DNA from: an uncultured Flavihumibacter sp.
GTDB lineage: Bacteria; Bacteroidota; Bacteroidia; Chitinophagales; Chitinophagaceae
Assembly: GCA_946482545.1 (NCBI GenBank)
Contig: CAMLRX010000053.1
Location: forward strand, 1-32,047
Length of the DNA: 32,047 bases
Direction of reading: 5' to 3'
The position numbers and the translations under genes were made by a program. The notes beneath the pieces are model-generated. The model had not been told where the DNA came from, searched no databases, and saw nothing but the letters and a program-made list of their open reading frames with translations. Shown here in pieces: positions 22,616 to 31,133 of the stretch (the first letter of the stretch is position 1; each line of letters opens with the position of its first letter).

Positions 22616-24304
22616 CTATTTGGGTGATGATCCGAAAAGCTTTTCTTCCAACTTCTTATCGTGCCCATACACATCTTCCCTGAAATTTAGTTTCCCGTCT
22701 TTATCTACCCAAGCGGTGAAATAGCCGATAAATACCGGTATTTCCTTTTTAAGCGTCACATATTTTTCTTTGTCGGCTTTCATGAATTCGCTGATCTTTT
22801 CCGATGTCCAGGAAGTATCGTTGCGGAGCAGGTGTTCTGCAAACTTCATGGGTTCGCTGAGGCGGATGCAACCATGGCTGAAATCGCGGCGGCTTTCACC
22901 GAAAAGACTTTTCGCCGGAGTGTCGTGAAAGTAAATATTATAGTTATTGGGGAACAGGAATTTCACCCGCCCGAGTGAGTTATTATCACCGGGTTTCTGG
23001 CGTATCATATACGGGAAGGTACGGGCGGTGTATTTCCCCCAGTTGATGCTGCCGGGGGGCACGACCGTTTTACCACTAACCACTTCCATATTGTGTTTGG
23101 CGAGATAACCGGGGTTCCGTTGGACGGCCGGAAGTATCTCGTTGGCAAGAATTCCGGGAGGAATATTCCAGTACGGACTGAACACGATGTACTTCAAACT
23201 GCCCGTGAAAATAACGGTACCATGCTGCGCTTTTCCCACCACCACATCCATATCAAAAGAAAGTTGCCCATCTTCGTACACATGCAGGCGGTATTCGGGG
23301 ATATTCACGAGGAGGTAATCGGTTTCGGGTTCACGGGGCGCCCAGCGCAACCGTTCCATATTGATGAGGATCTGCCGGATGCGGTCGTTGATCGGGGCAT
23401 TTAACCTGCGCAGGAACTGGGGCCCGATGATGCCATCTTCGGTAATGCCGTGTCGGTGCTGGTAATTTTTAACCGCTTCGGTAAGGGCATCGTTGAAATA
23501 ACCAGAGGAATCGGGATCGGCATAGTCGCCCAGAAAACTAAGGCGGTGCTTGATGTCGGAGATGGTGGAGGAACTGTCTCCGGGACTGAACTTCTTTTGT
23601 TCTGCCACAATTTCGGGCCAGCCGGTTTCTTTTTCCAGTTGGTAATACTTTTTAAGGTATTCTTCCAGCAGGTAATATTGTTTGCTTACCGGTGCGATGC
23701 GGGCGATGTCCTTGCCTTTGGTGGCGATCAGGGAGTCGAGCAGTTCAACCGCCTGGATTTTTTTGCGGGGGATGAACCATTCGAGTTCGGCCATATCGAG
23801 GTTCTCTTTGCCGGTGAAGTTTTTCTCGGCGTAGAGAAAGAACTGTCGGGTAAGGGCTATTTCGGTTCTGAATATGCCGGAATCGCTGGAGGGTGGCGCA
23901 AGGCCAGGTTGGTGAAGACTGTCAACAGTGGCGGTAAGGGGTACATTCAGCAGGAGCGAATCCTGAAGATCGGAAGCGCTGGCGGTCCACAGGTTGCGGA
24001 AGTTATAAGCCTGTTCGGCCATGCCGGATGTATCGAACCAGGCGAACTGGTAATTGCGTCCGGCATAGAAACGACGGAGTTTTTCATCGAATTGCCAGAG
24101 GGATGAATCACCGGCGATTGCTTTCTCCAGCCGCAGGCTGTCGAAGAAAAGGTTATTGTATGCGTTCTGCGCTGTAATGGTAGTGTCTCTTACAATGGGC
24201 GCCTGCTCTTTTCCAGAACCGGAACCACAGGCTGAAACGATAAGCGCAATGGCGATCAGGGTCATTACCCCTGATCCGGGATTGAAGTAGTGATTTTTCC
24301 GCAT
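22616..24304 (-). CDS. L,D-transpeptidase lipoprotein (YcbB/LdtD-like)
   Basis: The ATG at 24304 gives 562 residues; a TTG two codons upstream is part of the promoter box. A signal with lipobox VSAC (Cys26) indicates a lipoprotein. Residues about 230-310 include a peptidoglycan-binding-like repeat (IKHRLSFLGDYADPDSSGYF, YQHRHGITEDGIIGPQFLRRLN). The YkuD catalytic domain follows, with HDTPAKSLFGE and the active-site SHGCIRL (His477, Cys479). The long N-terminal scaffold region is typical of YcbB-type enzymes. It should make 3-3 peptidoglycan crosslinks or attach proteins in the periplasm. It converges with the YtxH cluster and shares its terminator. Confidence 0.92.
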   Translation of the reverse strand: MRKNHYFNPGSGVMTLIAIALIVSACGSGSGKEQAPIVRDTTITAQNAYNNLFFDSLRLEKAIAGDSSLWQFDEKLRRFYAGRNYQFAWFDTSGMAEQAYNFRNLWTASASDLQDSLLLNVPLTATVDSLHQPGLAPPSSDSGIFRTEIALTRQFFLYAEKNFTGKENLDMAELEWFIPRKKIQAVELLDSLIATKGKDIARIAPVSKQYYLLEEYLKKYYQLEKETGWPEIVAEQKKFSPGDSSSTISDIKHRLSFLGDYADPDSSGYFNDALTEAVKNYQHRHGITEDGIIGPQFLRRLNAPINDRIRQILINMERLRWAPREPETDYLLVNIPEYRLHVYEDGQLSFDMDVVVGKAQHGTVIFTGSLKYIVFSPYWNIPPGILANEILPAVQRNPGYLAKHNMEVVSGKTVVPPGSINWGKYTARTFPYMIRQKPGDNNSLGRVKFLFPNNYNIYFHDTPAKSLFGESRRDFSHGCIRLSEPMKFAEHLLRNDTSWTSEKISEFMKADKEKYVTLKKEIPVFIGYFTAWVDKDGKLNFREDVYGHDKKLEEKLFGSSPK

Positions 24305-24307
24305 AGG

Positions 24308-24315
24308 CAAATATA
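24308..24315 (-). promoter_or_regulatory. -7 promoter box of the L,D-transpeptidase gene
   Basis: TATATTTG on the minus strand matches TAnnTTTG exactly and is separated from the ATG by CCT. The last TTG of the box could be misread as a start codon in frame with the gene. Confidence 0.5.
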
Positions 24316-24519
24316 AGTTTTCACCGGAAGGATGTTGGAAAGGGAACCGGGTATATTAGTGGCTACAGCAACGGGCTGGGCTGAATTTGCCCAGTTTTTA
24401 CTTTAAAAATCAGTTGTAAAGATGATCAGGATATAAATCCATATTTGAATATAAAAGTATGAATATCAATTGTTTGTGATGGTTTTGCACATGATGTAAA
24501 CTTTAAGCCCGGCAAATTA

Positions 24520-24549
24520 TTGAACTTTGAACACCATGTGTTACCTTTG
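24520..24549 (+). promoter_or_regulatory. Promoter of the atpDC operon
   Basis: A -33-like TTG (24520-24522) and a perfect -7 box TACCTTTG (24542-24549) are separated by 19 bp, the usual Bacteroidota arrangement. Transcription would start about 35 nt before the atpD ATG, so this gene has a leader, unlike several others here. The rest of the 284-bp gap is AT-rich and shows nothing else recognisable. Confidence 0.7.
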
Positions 24550-24561
24550 CGCCAATTTTGA

Positions 24562-26088
<1,527 letters not shown>

Positions 26089-26107
26089 GAAATAGAATTT
26101 TAAATTT

Positions 26108-26151
26108 TGAATGATGGATTTTGAGTTGTTTCATCCAAAATCCATCATTCA
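26108..26151 (+). other. Strong 16-bp hairpin between atpD and atpC
   Basis: TGAATGATGGATTTTG (26108-26123) and CAAAATCCATCATTCA (26136-26151) are perfect 16-bp complements with a 12-nt loop, lying 19 bp before the atpC GTG. It is AT-rich with no T run after it, so it does not look like a plain terminator. It could partially stop transcription or protect the atpD message end, lowering epsilon relative to beta. Confidence 0.65.
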
Positions 26152-26169
26152 TCATTCAACATTAATAAC

Positions 26170-26430
26170 GTGTATCTAGAAATTTTAACACCCGAACGCA
26201 AGCTGTATAGCGGCGAAGTATATGGGGTCCAGTTGCCCGGAACTGATGGGCTTTTCGAGGTACTCGATCAGCACGCCCCGCTGGTAAGCGCGCTTGGTAA
26301 AGGAAAGGTGAAAGTGCTGAAAGACAAACAATCCGCTTCTTTCTACCAGATCGCGGGTGGTTTTGTTGAAGTGCTGAATAATAAAGCGACTGTACTGGTG
26401 GAAGGCGCTGTTGCGCTGGATAATCAGTAG
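26170..26430 (+). CDS. atpC: F0F1 ATP synthase subunit epsilon, short form
   Basis: An 86-residue protein starting with GTG at 26170. It consists of the N-terminal beta-sandwich only: YLEILTPERKLYSGEVYGVQLPGTDGLFEVLDQHAPLVSAL matches the epsilon start, and the GGFVEVLNNKATVLVE segment closes the sandwich. The C-terminal two-helix domain, which inhibits ATP hydrolysis in many bacteria, is missing; a short form of this size is usual in Bacteroidota. It lies 81 bp after atpD and is separated from it by the strong hairpin. Confidence 0.92.
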   Translation: MYLEILTPERKLYSGEVYGVQLPGTDGLFEVLDQHAPLVSALGKGKVKVLKDKQSASFYQIAGGFVEVLNNKATVLVEGAVALDNQ

Positions 26431-26458
26431 TTTTTTGCGTTTCGGAAGAAGATTTTTT

Positions 26459-26540
26459 CACGCAAAGACGCAAAGGGCAAGGAAGCAAGGAGTGGTTGGG
26501 GTGCTTCGGGTTGAGGGAAAGTTTTTCTCGCGACCAAGCA
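26459..26540 (+). repeat. Bipartite octamer repeat, degenerate copy R3
   Basis: Block A is CGCAAAGA, CGCAAAGG, then GCAAGGAAGCAAGG (26459-26490). A weak block B starts TCTCGCGACCAAGC at 26526. The A-to-B offset is 67 bp against 73-76 in other copies. It lies 28 bp after the atpC stop. Confidence 0.6.
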
Positions 26541-26732
26541 TGGAGATTGCTCAGTTCAATACGAATAATTTAAGAGGGTTGGTACATGGATATGTGCCGA
26601 CCCTTTTTCGTTTAGGAAGTATATTCATGCAGTTGCTTCCCGCTTCATACCTCGCAGTCTCGCAGATGTAAGGCGTTATTTACTTCCGGACAGTTTCTGG
26701 ATGGGAGTTATAGTGGTGTGGGTATTTTTATT

Positions 26733-26790
26733 TCTCGCAACGACGCAACGACGCAAAGCCTTGTTTGTGTTTGGAGGGGTTGCGGTTGAA
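26733..26790 (+). repeat. Octamer repeat, fused copy R4
   Basis: TCT is followed by two exact tandem CGCAACGA units (26736-26751) and CGCAAAGC, then TTGTTTGTGTTTGGAG. That 16-bp stretch is identical to sequence following block A in R5 on the opposite strand. The copy begins like block B and continues like the part after block A, so it looks like a recombined or deleted form. It is inverted relative to R5. Confidence 0.65.
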
Positions 26791-27003
26791 GATGAATGTT
26801 TTTTCTTCTATGTGCTTCATACCTTGCAAGCGCCACAACACGGAGGTGTGTTTTATGCAGGAAGGCTGGTTACTATTGGCTATGTTTCTTAGTGAGGATG
26901 GTTCGAAATACAAGAATGGCACTGGGAATCGCATGAAAACGAACTGTTTCTATTCATGCTGGTAAGCATAAAAACCGGGCAGCAATCAATCAACGGCAAA
27001 TTA

Positions 27004-27118
27004 AATCAGGGTCTAACGTTGCGCCGCTGCGTCGTTGCGAGACACAAAAAATCTCCAACTGCCACCGCTCCAAACACAAACAACGCCTTGCGTCCTTGCT
27101 CCTTTGCGTCTTTGCGTG
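27004..27118 (-). repeat. Bipartite octamer repeat, copy R5
   Basis: Read on the minus strand, block A is 27118-27076 and block B is 27042-27004. Block A has CGCAAAGA, CGCAAAGG, AGCAAGGA, CGCAAGGC, GTTGTTTGT. Block B has CGCAACGA, CGCAGCGG, CGCAACGT and the tail TAGACCCTGATT. It is the closest relative of R1, which lies 22.7 kb away. It ends 7 bp before the yqgE stop. Confidence 0.85.
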
Positions 27119-27125
27119 GAACAAA

Positions 27126-27677
27126 CTAATTCAACGAAGGATCAATCGGAAAATTCACCATCAACTCATAATCCCCGCCAAGCCCTTTCAAAGCATCCTT
27201 CCAGATAGCTGAAGTTTCCGGGTTAAAAACCAGCCGCTTACTGGCCTGCCCTAAGATCCAGGAGTTTTCCTTCAGTTCTTCATTCAGTTGCCCGCCGCTC
27301 CACCCGGAGTAGCCGATAAAAAAACGGAAATTCTTAGGATCCGCGGCTTTCGCTTTCAGCAGGTCCATCGCCACATTGATATCACCACCCCAGAAAATAC
27401 CATCGGTTATTTCAAAACTGCCTGGTATGTCCGAAGGGTAGGTGTGCAGGAAATGCAGCGTATCCATTTGTACCGGCCCCCCGTAAAAAACGGGTATCCT
27501 GAATCCTTCCATATCGGGTAAAACCTCGTCGAGTGTGCATTGGTGGTGCCTGTTCAGTACAAAACCCAGACTGCCCTCTTCCTGGTGTTCGCAAATCAAT
27601 ACAACGGAGCGCATGAAATTCGGATCTTTCAGAAAGGGCTCCGCTATCAGAATGGTGCCTGTTGCCGGTTGATTCAT
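27126..27677 (-). CDS. YqgE/AlgH family protein
   Basis: A 183-residue cytosolic protein. The opening PATGTILIAEPFLKDPNFMRSVVLICEHQEEGSLGFVLNR matches the strongly conserved YqgE/AlgH N-terminus. The central VFYGGPVQMDTLHFLHTYP and the later FFIGYSGWSGGQLNEELKENSW are also diagnostic. The structure is known for some members, but the biochemical role is unresolved; AlgH was first linked to alginate regulation in Pseudomonas. It stands alone here, converging with atpC across a repeat-filled gap. Confidence 0.93.
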   Translation of the reverse strand: MNQPATGTILIAEPFLKDPNFMRSVVLICEHQEEGSLGFVLNRHHQCTLDEVLPDMEGFRIPVFYGGPVQMDTLHFLHTYPSDIPGSFEITDGIFWGGDINVAMDLLKAKAADPKNFRFFIGYSGWSGGQLNEELKENSWILGQASKRLVFNPETSAIWKDALKGLGGDYELMVNFPIDPSLN

Positions 27678-27804
27678 ATTCCTAAATTAATATTTCCCGG
27701 AGGTTTTTGAATATCTTGTAGAAGAATGATCCCTTAACGGCTCAACCAAAAGTTAAAAAGATTGGGCTGAAACCCTTTATTGCATTGCATTACAGGGATT
27801 GAAC

Positions 27805-27812
27805 TAAATTTG
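27805..27812 (+). promoter_or_regulatory. -7 promoter box of the sensor kinase gene
   Basis: TAAATTTG is an exact TAnnTTTG match followed by GCGC and the ATG at 27817. A TTATTG at 27777-27782 or a TTG at 27785 could serve as the -33 element. Confidence 0.5.
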
Positions 27813-27816
27813 GCGC

Positions 27817-29163
27817 ATGAAGAAAATATTTCCCGTGATCATCGCCCTGATCACGCTTTCTCTGATCGGCATCATTTATATCCAGTACAATTGGATACAA
27901 AACATGCTGATCGTTAAAGAAGAGCAGTTCCGTGAGCGGGTTTCCAAAGTAGCGGAAACAGTAGGCAAAGACCTGATGGAACAAAGGGGACTTGGCTTGC
28001 TGAACCGCCCTGGAAAAAGCAGTCATGGCTTCAACTGGCAGTCTGACCAGCTTTCCTATGACCTCGTTCGTCCGCCAAGCATCGCGCAAAGGTTCACCAC
28101 TTTTGAGATAGAAGAGAAAATGCAGAAGGCATTGGTGAAGGAAGGTATGAAAGATATTTCGCTGGAGTTCGCGATCTATTCACCAAGCACAACGGGAATG
28201 GTGGGTTACTTCGAAAGACAATCCCCCAATTTCGAAACGATGAGCCAGGATACCGTGCGCAACTTCACTTTTGTATACCACATGATTCCCGCCAGCGGCA
28301 GTATTGCTGAAGGACTGGTACAGGATGAGATACTGGTGCTGGTGGTGCCGAATGTGAAGCATATACTCTGGAAGTCACTCCAGTGGATGATTGCGGGTGC
28401 GATTTTGTTTACCCTCATCATTATTTCCGCTTTCTACATTACGATCGCCACATTGCTCCGGCAGAAAAAGCTTAGTGAAATCAAATCAGATTTCATCAAC
28501 AACATGACCCACGAGTTCAAAACGCCGCTGGCCACCATATCACTCGCGATTGATGCCCTCCGTACCGAAAAGGTAAAGCAGGACAATACGAAATCTGATT
28601 ATTTCAGCGGCATCATCAAAGAGGAAAATAAGCGCATGAACAAGCACGTGGAAACCATATTGCAAGCGGCTTTGATGGACAGGCAGGATGTTCAGCTTAA
28701 CCTGAAACCCCTCCACGTTAATGAAATGATCGCCGCTGCCCTCGATAAATTCTCTCTTCAATTGAACGAAAAGAATGGTAAAGCCACTGTTAATTTACAG
28801 GCTACGAACGACCTGATAGAAGGAGATGAAGTGCATTTCGCCAATGTGATATCCAATATGATCGACAACGCTGTGAAGTATTCACGCGACCAGCTTCAAC
28901 TGAATATCAGCACCTTTAATAAAGGCAAAAATGTGGTACTGCGTTTTGAAGACAACGGTATCGGAATGAGTAAGGAAACGGTGAAACGCATCTTCGAAAA
29001 ATTCTACCGCGCACACACTGGTAACCTGCACAATGTGAAAGGATTCGGACTAGGACTCAGCTATGTAAAATCCATTGTGGACGCGCATGGCGGGAAGATC
29101 AAAGTAGAAAGTATTGCGGGAAAAGGTAGTGCGTTCACGATTGAGGTTCCATTGGCGAAGTAG
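27817..29163 (+). CDS. Two-TM sensor histidine kinase
   Basis: A 448-residue membrane kinase. Transmembrane helices are at residues 5-24 and about 190-214, with a sensor region of about 165 residues between them, presumably periplasmic. The dimerisation/phosphorylation domain has NNMTHEFKTPLA with His232. The ATP-binding domain shows the N box NMIDNAVKYS, the G1 box FEDNGIGMS, the F box EKFYRAH, and G2 GFGLGLSYVKSIVDAHGG. No HAMP or PAS domain is evident. No response regulator gene adjoins it within the window, so its partner is unknown. The last 29 bp overlap the convergent queA gene. Confidence 0.93.
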   Translation: MKKIFPVIIALITLSLIGIIYIQYNWIQNMLIVKEEQFRERVSKVAETVGKDLMEQRGLGLLNRPGKSSHGFNWQSDQLSYDLVRPPSIAQRFTTFEIEEKMQKALVKEGMKDISLEFAIYSPSTTGMVGYFERQSPNFETMSQDTVRNFTFVYHMIPASGSIAEGLVQDEILVLVVPNVKHILWKSLQWMIAGAILFTLIIISAFYITIATLLRQKKLSEIKSDFINNMTHEFKTPLATISLAIDALRTEKVKQDNTKSDYFSGIIKEENKRMNKHVETILQAALMDRQDVQLNLKPLHVNEMIAAALDKFSLQLNEKNGKATVNLQATNDLIEGDEVHFANVISNMIDNAVKYSRDQLQLNISTFNKGKNVVLRFEDNGIGMSKETVKRIFEKFYRAHTGNLHNVKGFGLGLSYVKSIVDAHGGKIKVESIAGKGSAFTIEVPLAK

Positions 29164-30379
29164 TTGGCCACAACAGGCATCCGTCTCCGTAACTGAGGAA
29201 CCGGAAATCGTTGTCCAGCGCGTATTGATAAATGTCTTTCCAGGAATCTCCCACAATAGAAGCGATCAGTAATAATAAAGTGGATTGTGGCTGGTGAAAA
29301 TTCGTGATGAGTGCATCGGCTATGCGTAACCGGTATCCCGGTGCGATGATGATCTGTGTTTTGATGACAAGTTTCCCGCCACCGTTCTTTTCTATCCAGT
29401 TTTTCAGTGAAAATAACGCCTGTTCAACGGTGATGTCCTGCGGTAGTTCGTAAGCATCCCATTGCTTTATTTCCAGTGCGCCATAAGTTATGGAAGGGTC
29501 GATATGTGTTTTTACACCCATCCAGTATAAACTCTCCACGGTGCGGAGCGAGGTAGTACCCACGCAGATCAGTTTGTTTTTTCCCCTGTTCAGCAACTGG
29601 TCTAAAAACGGGATGGCCGTTTCCAGGAATTCCGCGTGCATCTCATGGGCATCCATGGTTTCAGACTTCACCGGCTTAAAGGTTCCGGCCCCAACATGCA
29701 GCGTAACAAAATGAGGGGACACCTGTTTTTGTGCAAGTGCTTCGAACAGTTCATTCGTAAAATGAAGTCCTGCAGTAGGGGCGGCTACTGAACCTTCAGG
29801 TTCCGCATACACCGTCTGGTACCTTTCATGATCTGGTGTTTCTGCGGCCCGGTTCATGTAAGGTGGTAACGGAAGCTGACCGGCATATTGCAGCACTTCG
29901 GCGAAACTCAACGCTTCGTTCCAGGAGAAACGGAGCACAAAATGATCCGCGTTTTTTTCTACTTTCCACGCAGTGATTTCACCTAAATTTCCTGGCAGGG
30001 AACACTGTAATGCTATCCCTTCCTTCCACTTGGCTGCGCCACCTACCAGGCATTTCCAGTACACTTCTCCATGCTGCTGCATCGCAGTTTGAATATCAGG
30101 ATAACGTTCATCGGGTTCCAGGCAAAAGAGCTCCAACTGACCACCGGTTGGCTTTTGGAAGAACAATCTTGCACGTACCACACGGGTATTGTTGAAAACC
30201 AAGATGGTGCCCGGTTCCAACTGTTCCGGCAGGTGTTTGTACACCGTGGTGGAAATAGCGCCGTCGCGGTAAACAAGGAGTTTCGAGGCATCTCTTTCGG
30301 GGAGCGGATAACGGGCGATCCGTTCTTCAGGAAGCGTATAGGTGTAATCTGCAATGCGCAGGTGCCTGGGATGTTGCAT
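29135..30379 (-). CDS. queA: S-adenosylmethionine:tRNA ribosyltransferase-isomerase
   Basis: A 414-residue enzyme that adds the epoxycyclopentane ring to 7-aminomethyl-deazaguanine in tRNA during queuosine synthesis, using the ribosyl part of SAM. Family segments are clear: YTLPEERIARYPLPERDASKLLVY, GTILVFNNTRVVRARLFF, GSVAAPTAGLHFT, THHVGAGTF-like VTLHVGAGTFKPV, and ALITNFHQPQSTLLLLIAS. It is longer than the roughly 350-residue E. coli enzyme because of an extended middle region (residues about 90-150) and a C-terminal tail. It converges with and overlaps the kinase gene by 29 bp. Its promoter box is 4 bp before the ATG, on the other side of which lies the DnaA-box array. Confidence 0.95.
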   Translation of the reverse strand: MQHPRHLRIADYTYTLPEERIARYPLPERDASKLLVYRDGAISTTVYKHLPEQLEPGTILVFNNTRVVRARLFFQKPTGGQLELFCLEPDERYPDIQTAMQQHGEVYWKCLVGGAAKWKEGIALQCSLPGNLGEITAWKVEKNADHFVLRFSWNEALSFAEVLQYAGQLPLPPYMNRAAETPDHERYQTVYAEPEGSVAAPTAGLHFTNELFEALAQKQVSPHFVTLHVGAGTFKPVKSETMDAHEMHAEFLETAIPFLDQLLNRGKNKLICVGTTSLRTVESLYWMGVKTHIDPSITYGALEIKQWDAYELPQDITVEQALFSLKNWIEKNGGGKLVIKTQIIIAPGYRLRIADALITNFHQPQSTLLLLIASIVGDSWKDIYQYALDNDFRFLSYGDGCLLWPTTSPMEPQS

Positions 30380-30383
30380 GGCG

Positions 30384-30391
30384 CGAAGTTA
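30384..30391 (-). promoter_or_regulatory. -7 promoter box of queA
   Basis: TAACTTCG on the minus strand is a one-mismatch TAnnTTTG box, followed by CGCC and then the queA ATG. Its expected -33 region falls in the 30410s, directly beside the first DnaA-like box at 30421. Confidence 0.45.
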
Positions 30392-30420
30392 AAACGCCTT
30401 TAAATCAATTCTTTCAGCGG

Positions 30421-30565
30421 TTATCCACTACATGATCCTCTTATTCACATGTTTTCCACATGATATTCACATTAAAGGCAGGTTTTCCACACTTCTGATA
30501 TGGAGTTTTCCCTAATTAACTATTTGTTAATCAATTAGTAATGTACATAGTATGCCTGTGGATAA
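30421..30565. promoter_or_regulatory. Cluster of DnaA-box-like sites with AT-rich dyad (candidate origin or DnaA-regulated region)
   Basis: Against TTATNCACA there are six sites. Plus strand: TTATCCACT (30421, 8/9), TTATTCACA (30441, 9/9), TTTTCCACA (30452, 8/9), ATATTCACA (30463, 8/9), TTTTCCACA (30483, 8/9). Minus strand: TTATCCACA (30565-30557, 9/9). The plus-strand starts are spaced 20, 11, 11 and 20 bp. Between the last two lies an AT-rich dyad (about 30512-30538, CTAATTAAC...AATTAG) that could serve as an unwinding element. The region separates divergent queA and mraZ. Confidence 0.65.
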
Positions 30566-30590
30566 AATAAGAAATCGAAATTTCTCAACG

Positions 30591-30620
30591 AAAGTGGGAA
30601 AAAGTGTTATTTTGTGGTAA
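30591..30620 (+). promoter_or_regulatory. MraZ operator: three direct repeats with 10-bp period
   Basis: AAAGTGGGAA, AAAGTGTTAT and TTTGTGGTAA follow one another without gaps, so GTG recurs at 30594, 30604 and 30614. MraZ proteins bind tandem GTGG/TGGGA-type repeats at this spacing upstream of their own gene. The array ends 30 bp before the mraZ ATG. Confidence 0.7.
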
Positions 30621-30650
30621 TTAATGTTTTTTTGGAGCAAATCCCTGTAA

Positions 30651-31118
30651 ATGAACAATCTCCTCGGCGAATACGAAGCCACCCTTGATGCCAAGGGGCG
30701 CTTTTTGCTCCCGGCCGGCTTGAAAAAGCAGTTGCCGGAAGGGGACAGTTCTATGGTCATCAACAGGGGATTTGAGAAATGCCTGGTGCTGTATCCGTTG
30801 AAAGTTTGGGAGGAAGTGGCGGCTAAAGTGCGCAAACTGAATGATTTTAAACCGAAGGTACGCCAATTCAAGACCATCTTTCTTGGAGGTGCCACGGTAA
30901 TTGAGTTTGATTCCGCGGGAAGAATGTTGCTCCCGCCATCGCTGAAAGAATATGCGAACCTGGTAAAGGATATTGTGCTGGCCTGTGAACTGGACAAAGT
31001 GAAAATCTGGGATGCCGCCGCTTATAAAAAGCTCTTTGAAGATATTTCCGATGAGGATTTCAGCAATCTCGCAATGGAAGTGCTGGGTGGGGATGATGAT
31101 GTTCCGGAATTGGGTTGA
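30651..31118 (+). CDS. mraZ: Transcriptional regulator MraZ
   Basis: A 155-residue protein with two SpoVT/AbrB-like halves. The first contains YEATLDAKGRFLLPAGLKKQ (residues 7-26) and the second EFDSAGRMLLPPSLKEY (about 85-101), both carrying the DxxGR(x)LLP signature. The C-terminus is acidic (SDEDF, GGDDDVPELG). MraZ forms a ring and represses or modulates the division and cell-wall cluster beginning with its own gene; a matching operator lies upstream at 30591-30620. rsmH follows after 15 bp, the usual order of the dcw cluster. Confidence 0.96.
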   Translation: MNNLLGEYEATLDAKGRFLLPAGLKKQLPEGDSSMVINRGFEKCLVLYPLKVWEEVAAKVRKLNDFKPKVRQFKTIFLGGATVIEFDSAGRMLLPPSLKEYANLVKDIVLACELDKVKIWDAAAYKKLFEDISDEDFSNLAMEVLGGDDDVPELG

Positions 31119-31133
31119 TCCTAAAATGTAGTT

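Larger units (their letters stand above)
26431..27125. other. 695-bp gene-free convergent gap with three octamer repeat copies
   Basis: The stretch lies between the ends of atpC (+) and yqgE (-). Short open frames here (for example 26701-26965) have repeat-derived, cysteine- and tryptophan-rich translations and are not credible genes. Three repeat copies (26459, 26733 and 27004-27118) account for about a third of it. The remaining sequence, including 26540-26730 and 26790-27000, shows nothing recognisable. Confidence 0.7.

Noticed and set aside
26701..26965. Short plus-strand open frames in the atpC-yqgE gap
   Set aside because: They lie over the octamer repeats and have atypical, low-complexity or cysteine/tryptophan-rich translations with no signal peptide or domain.
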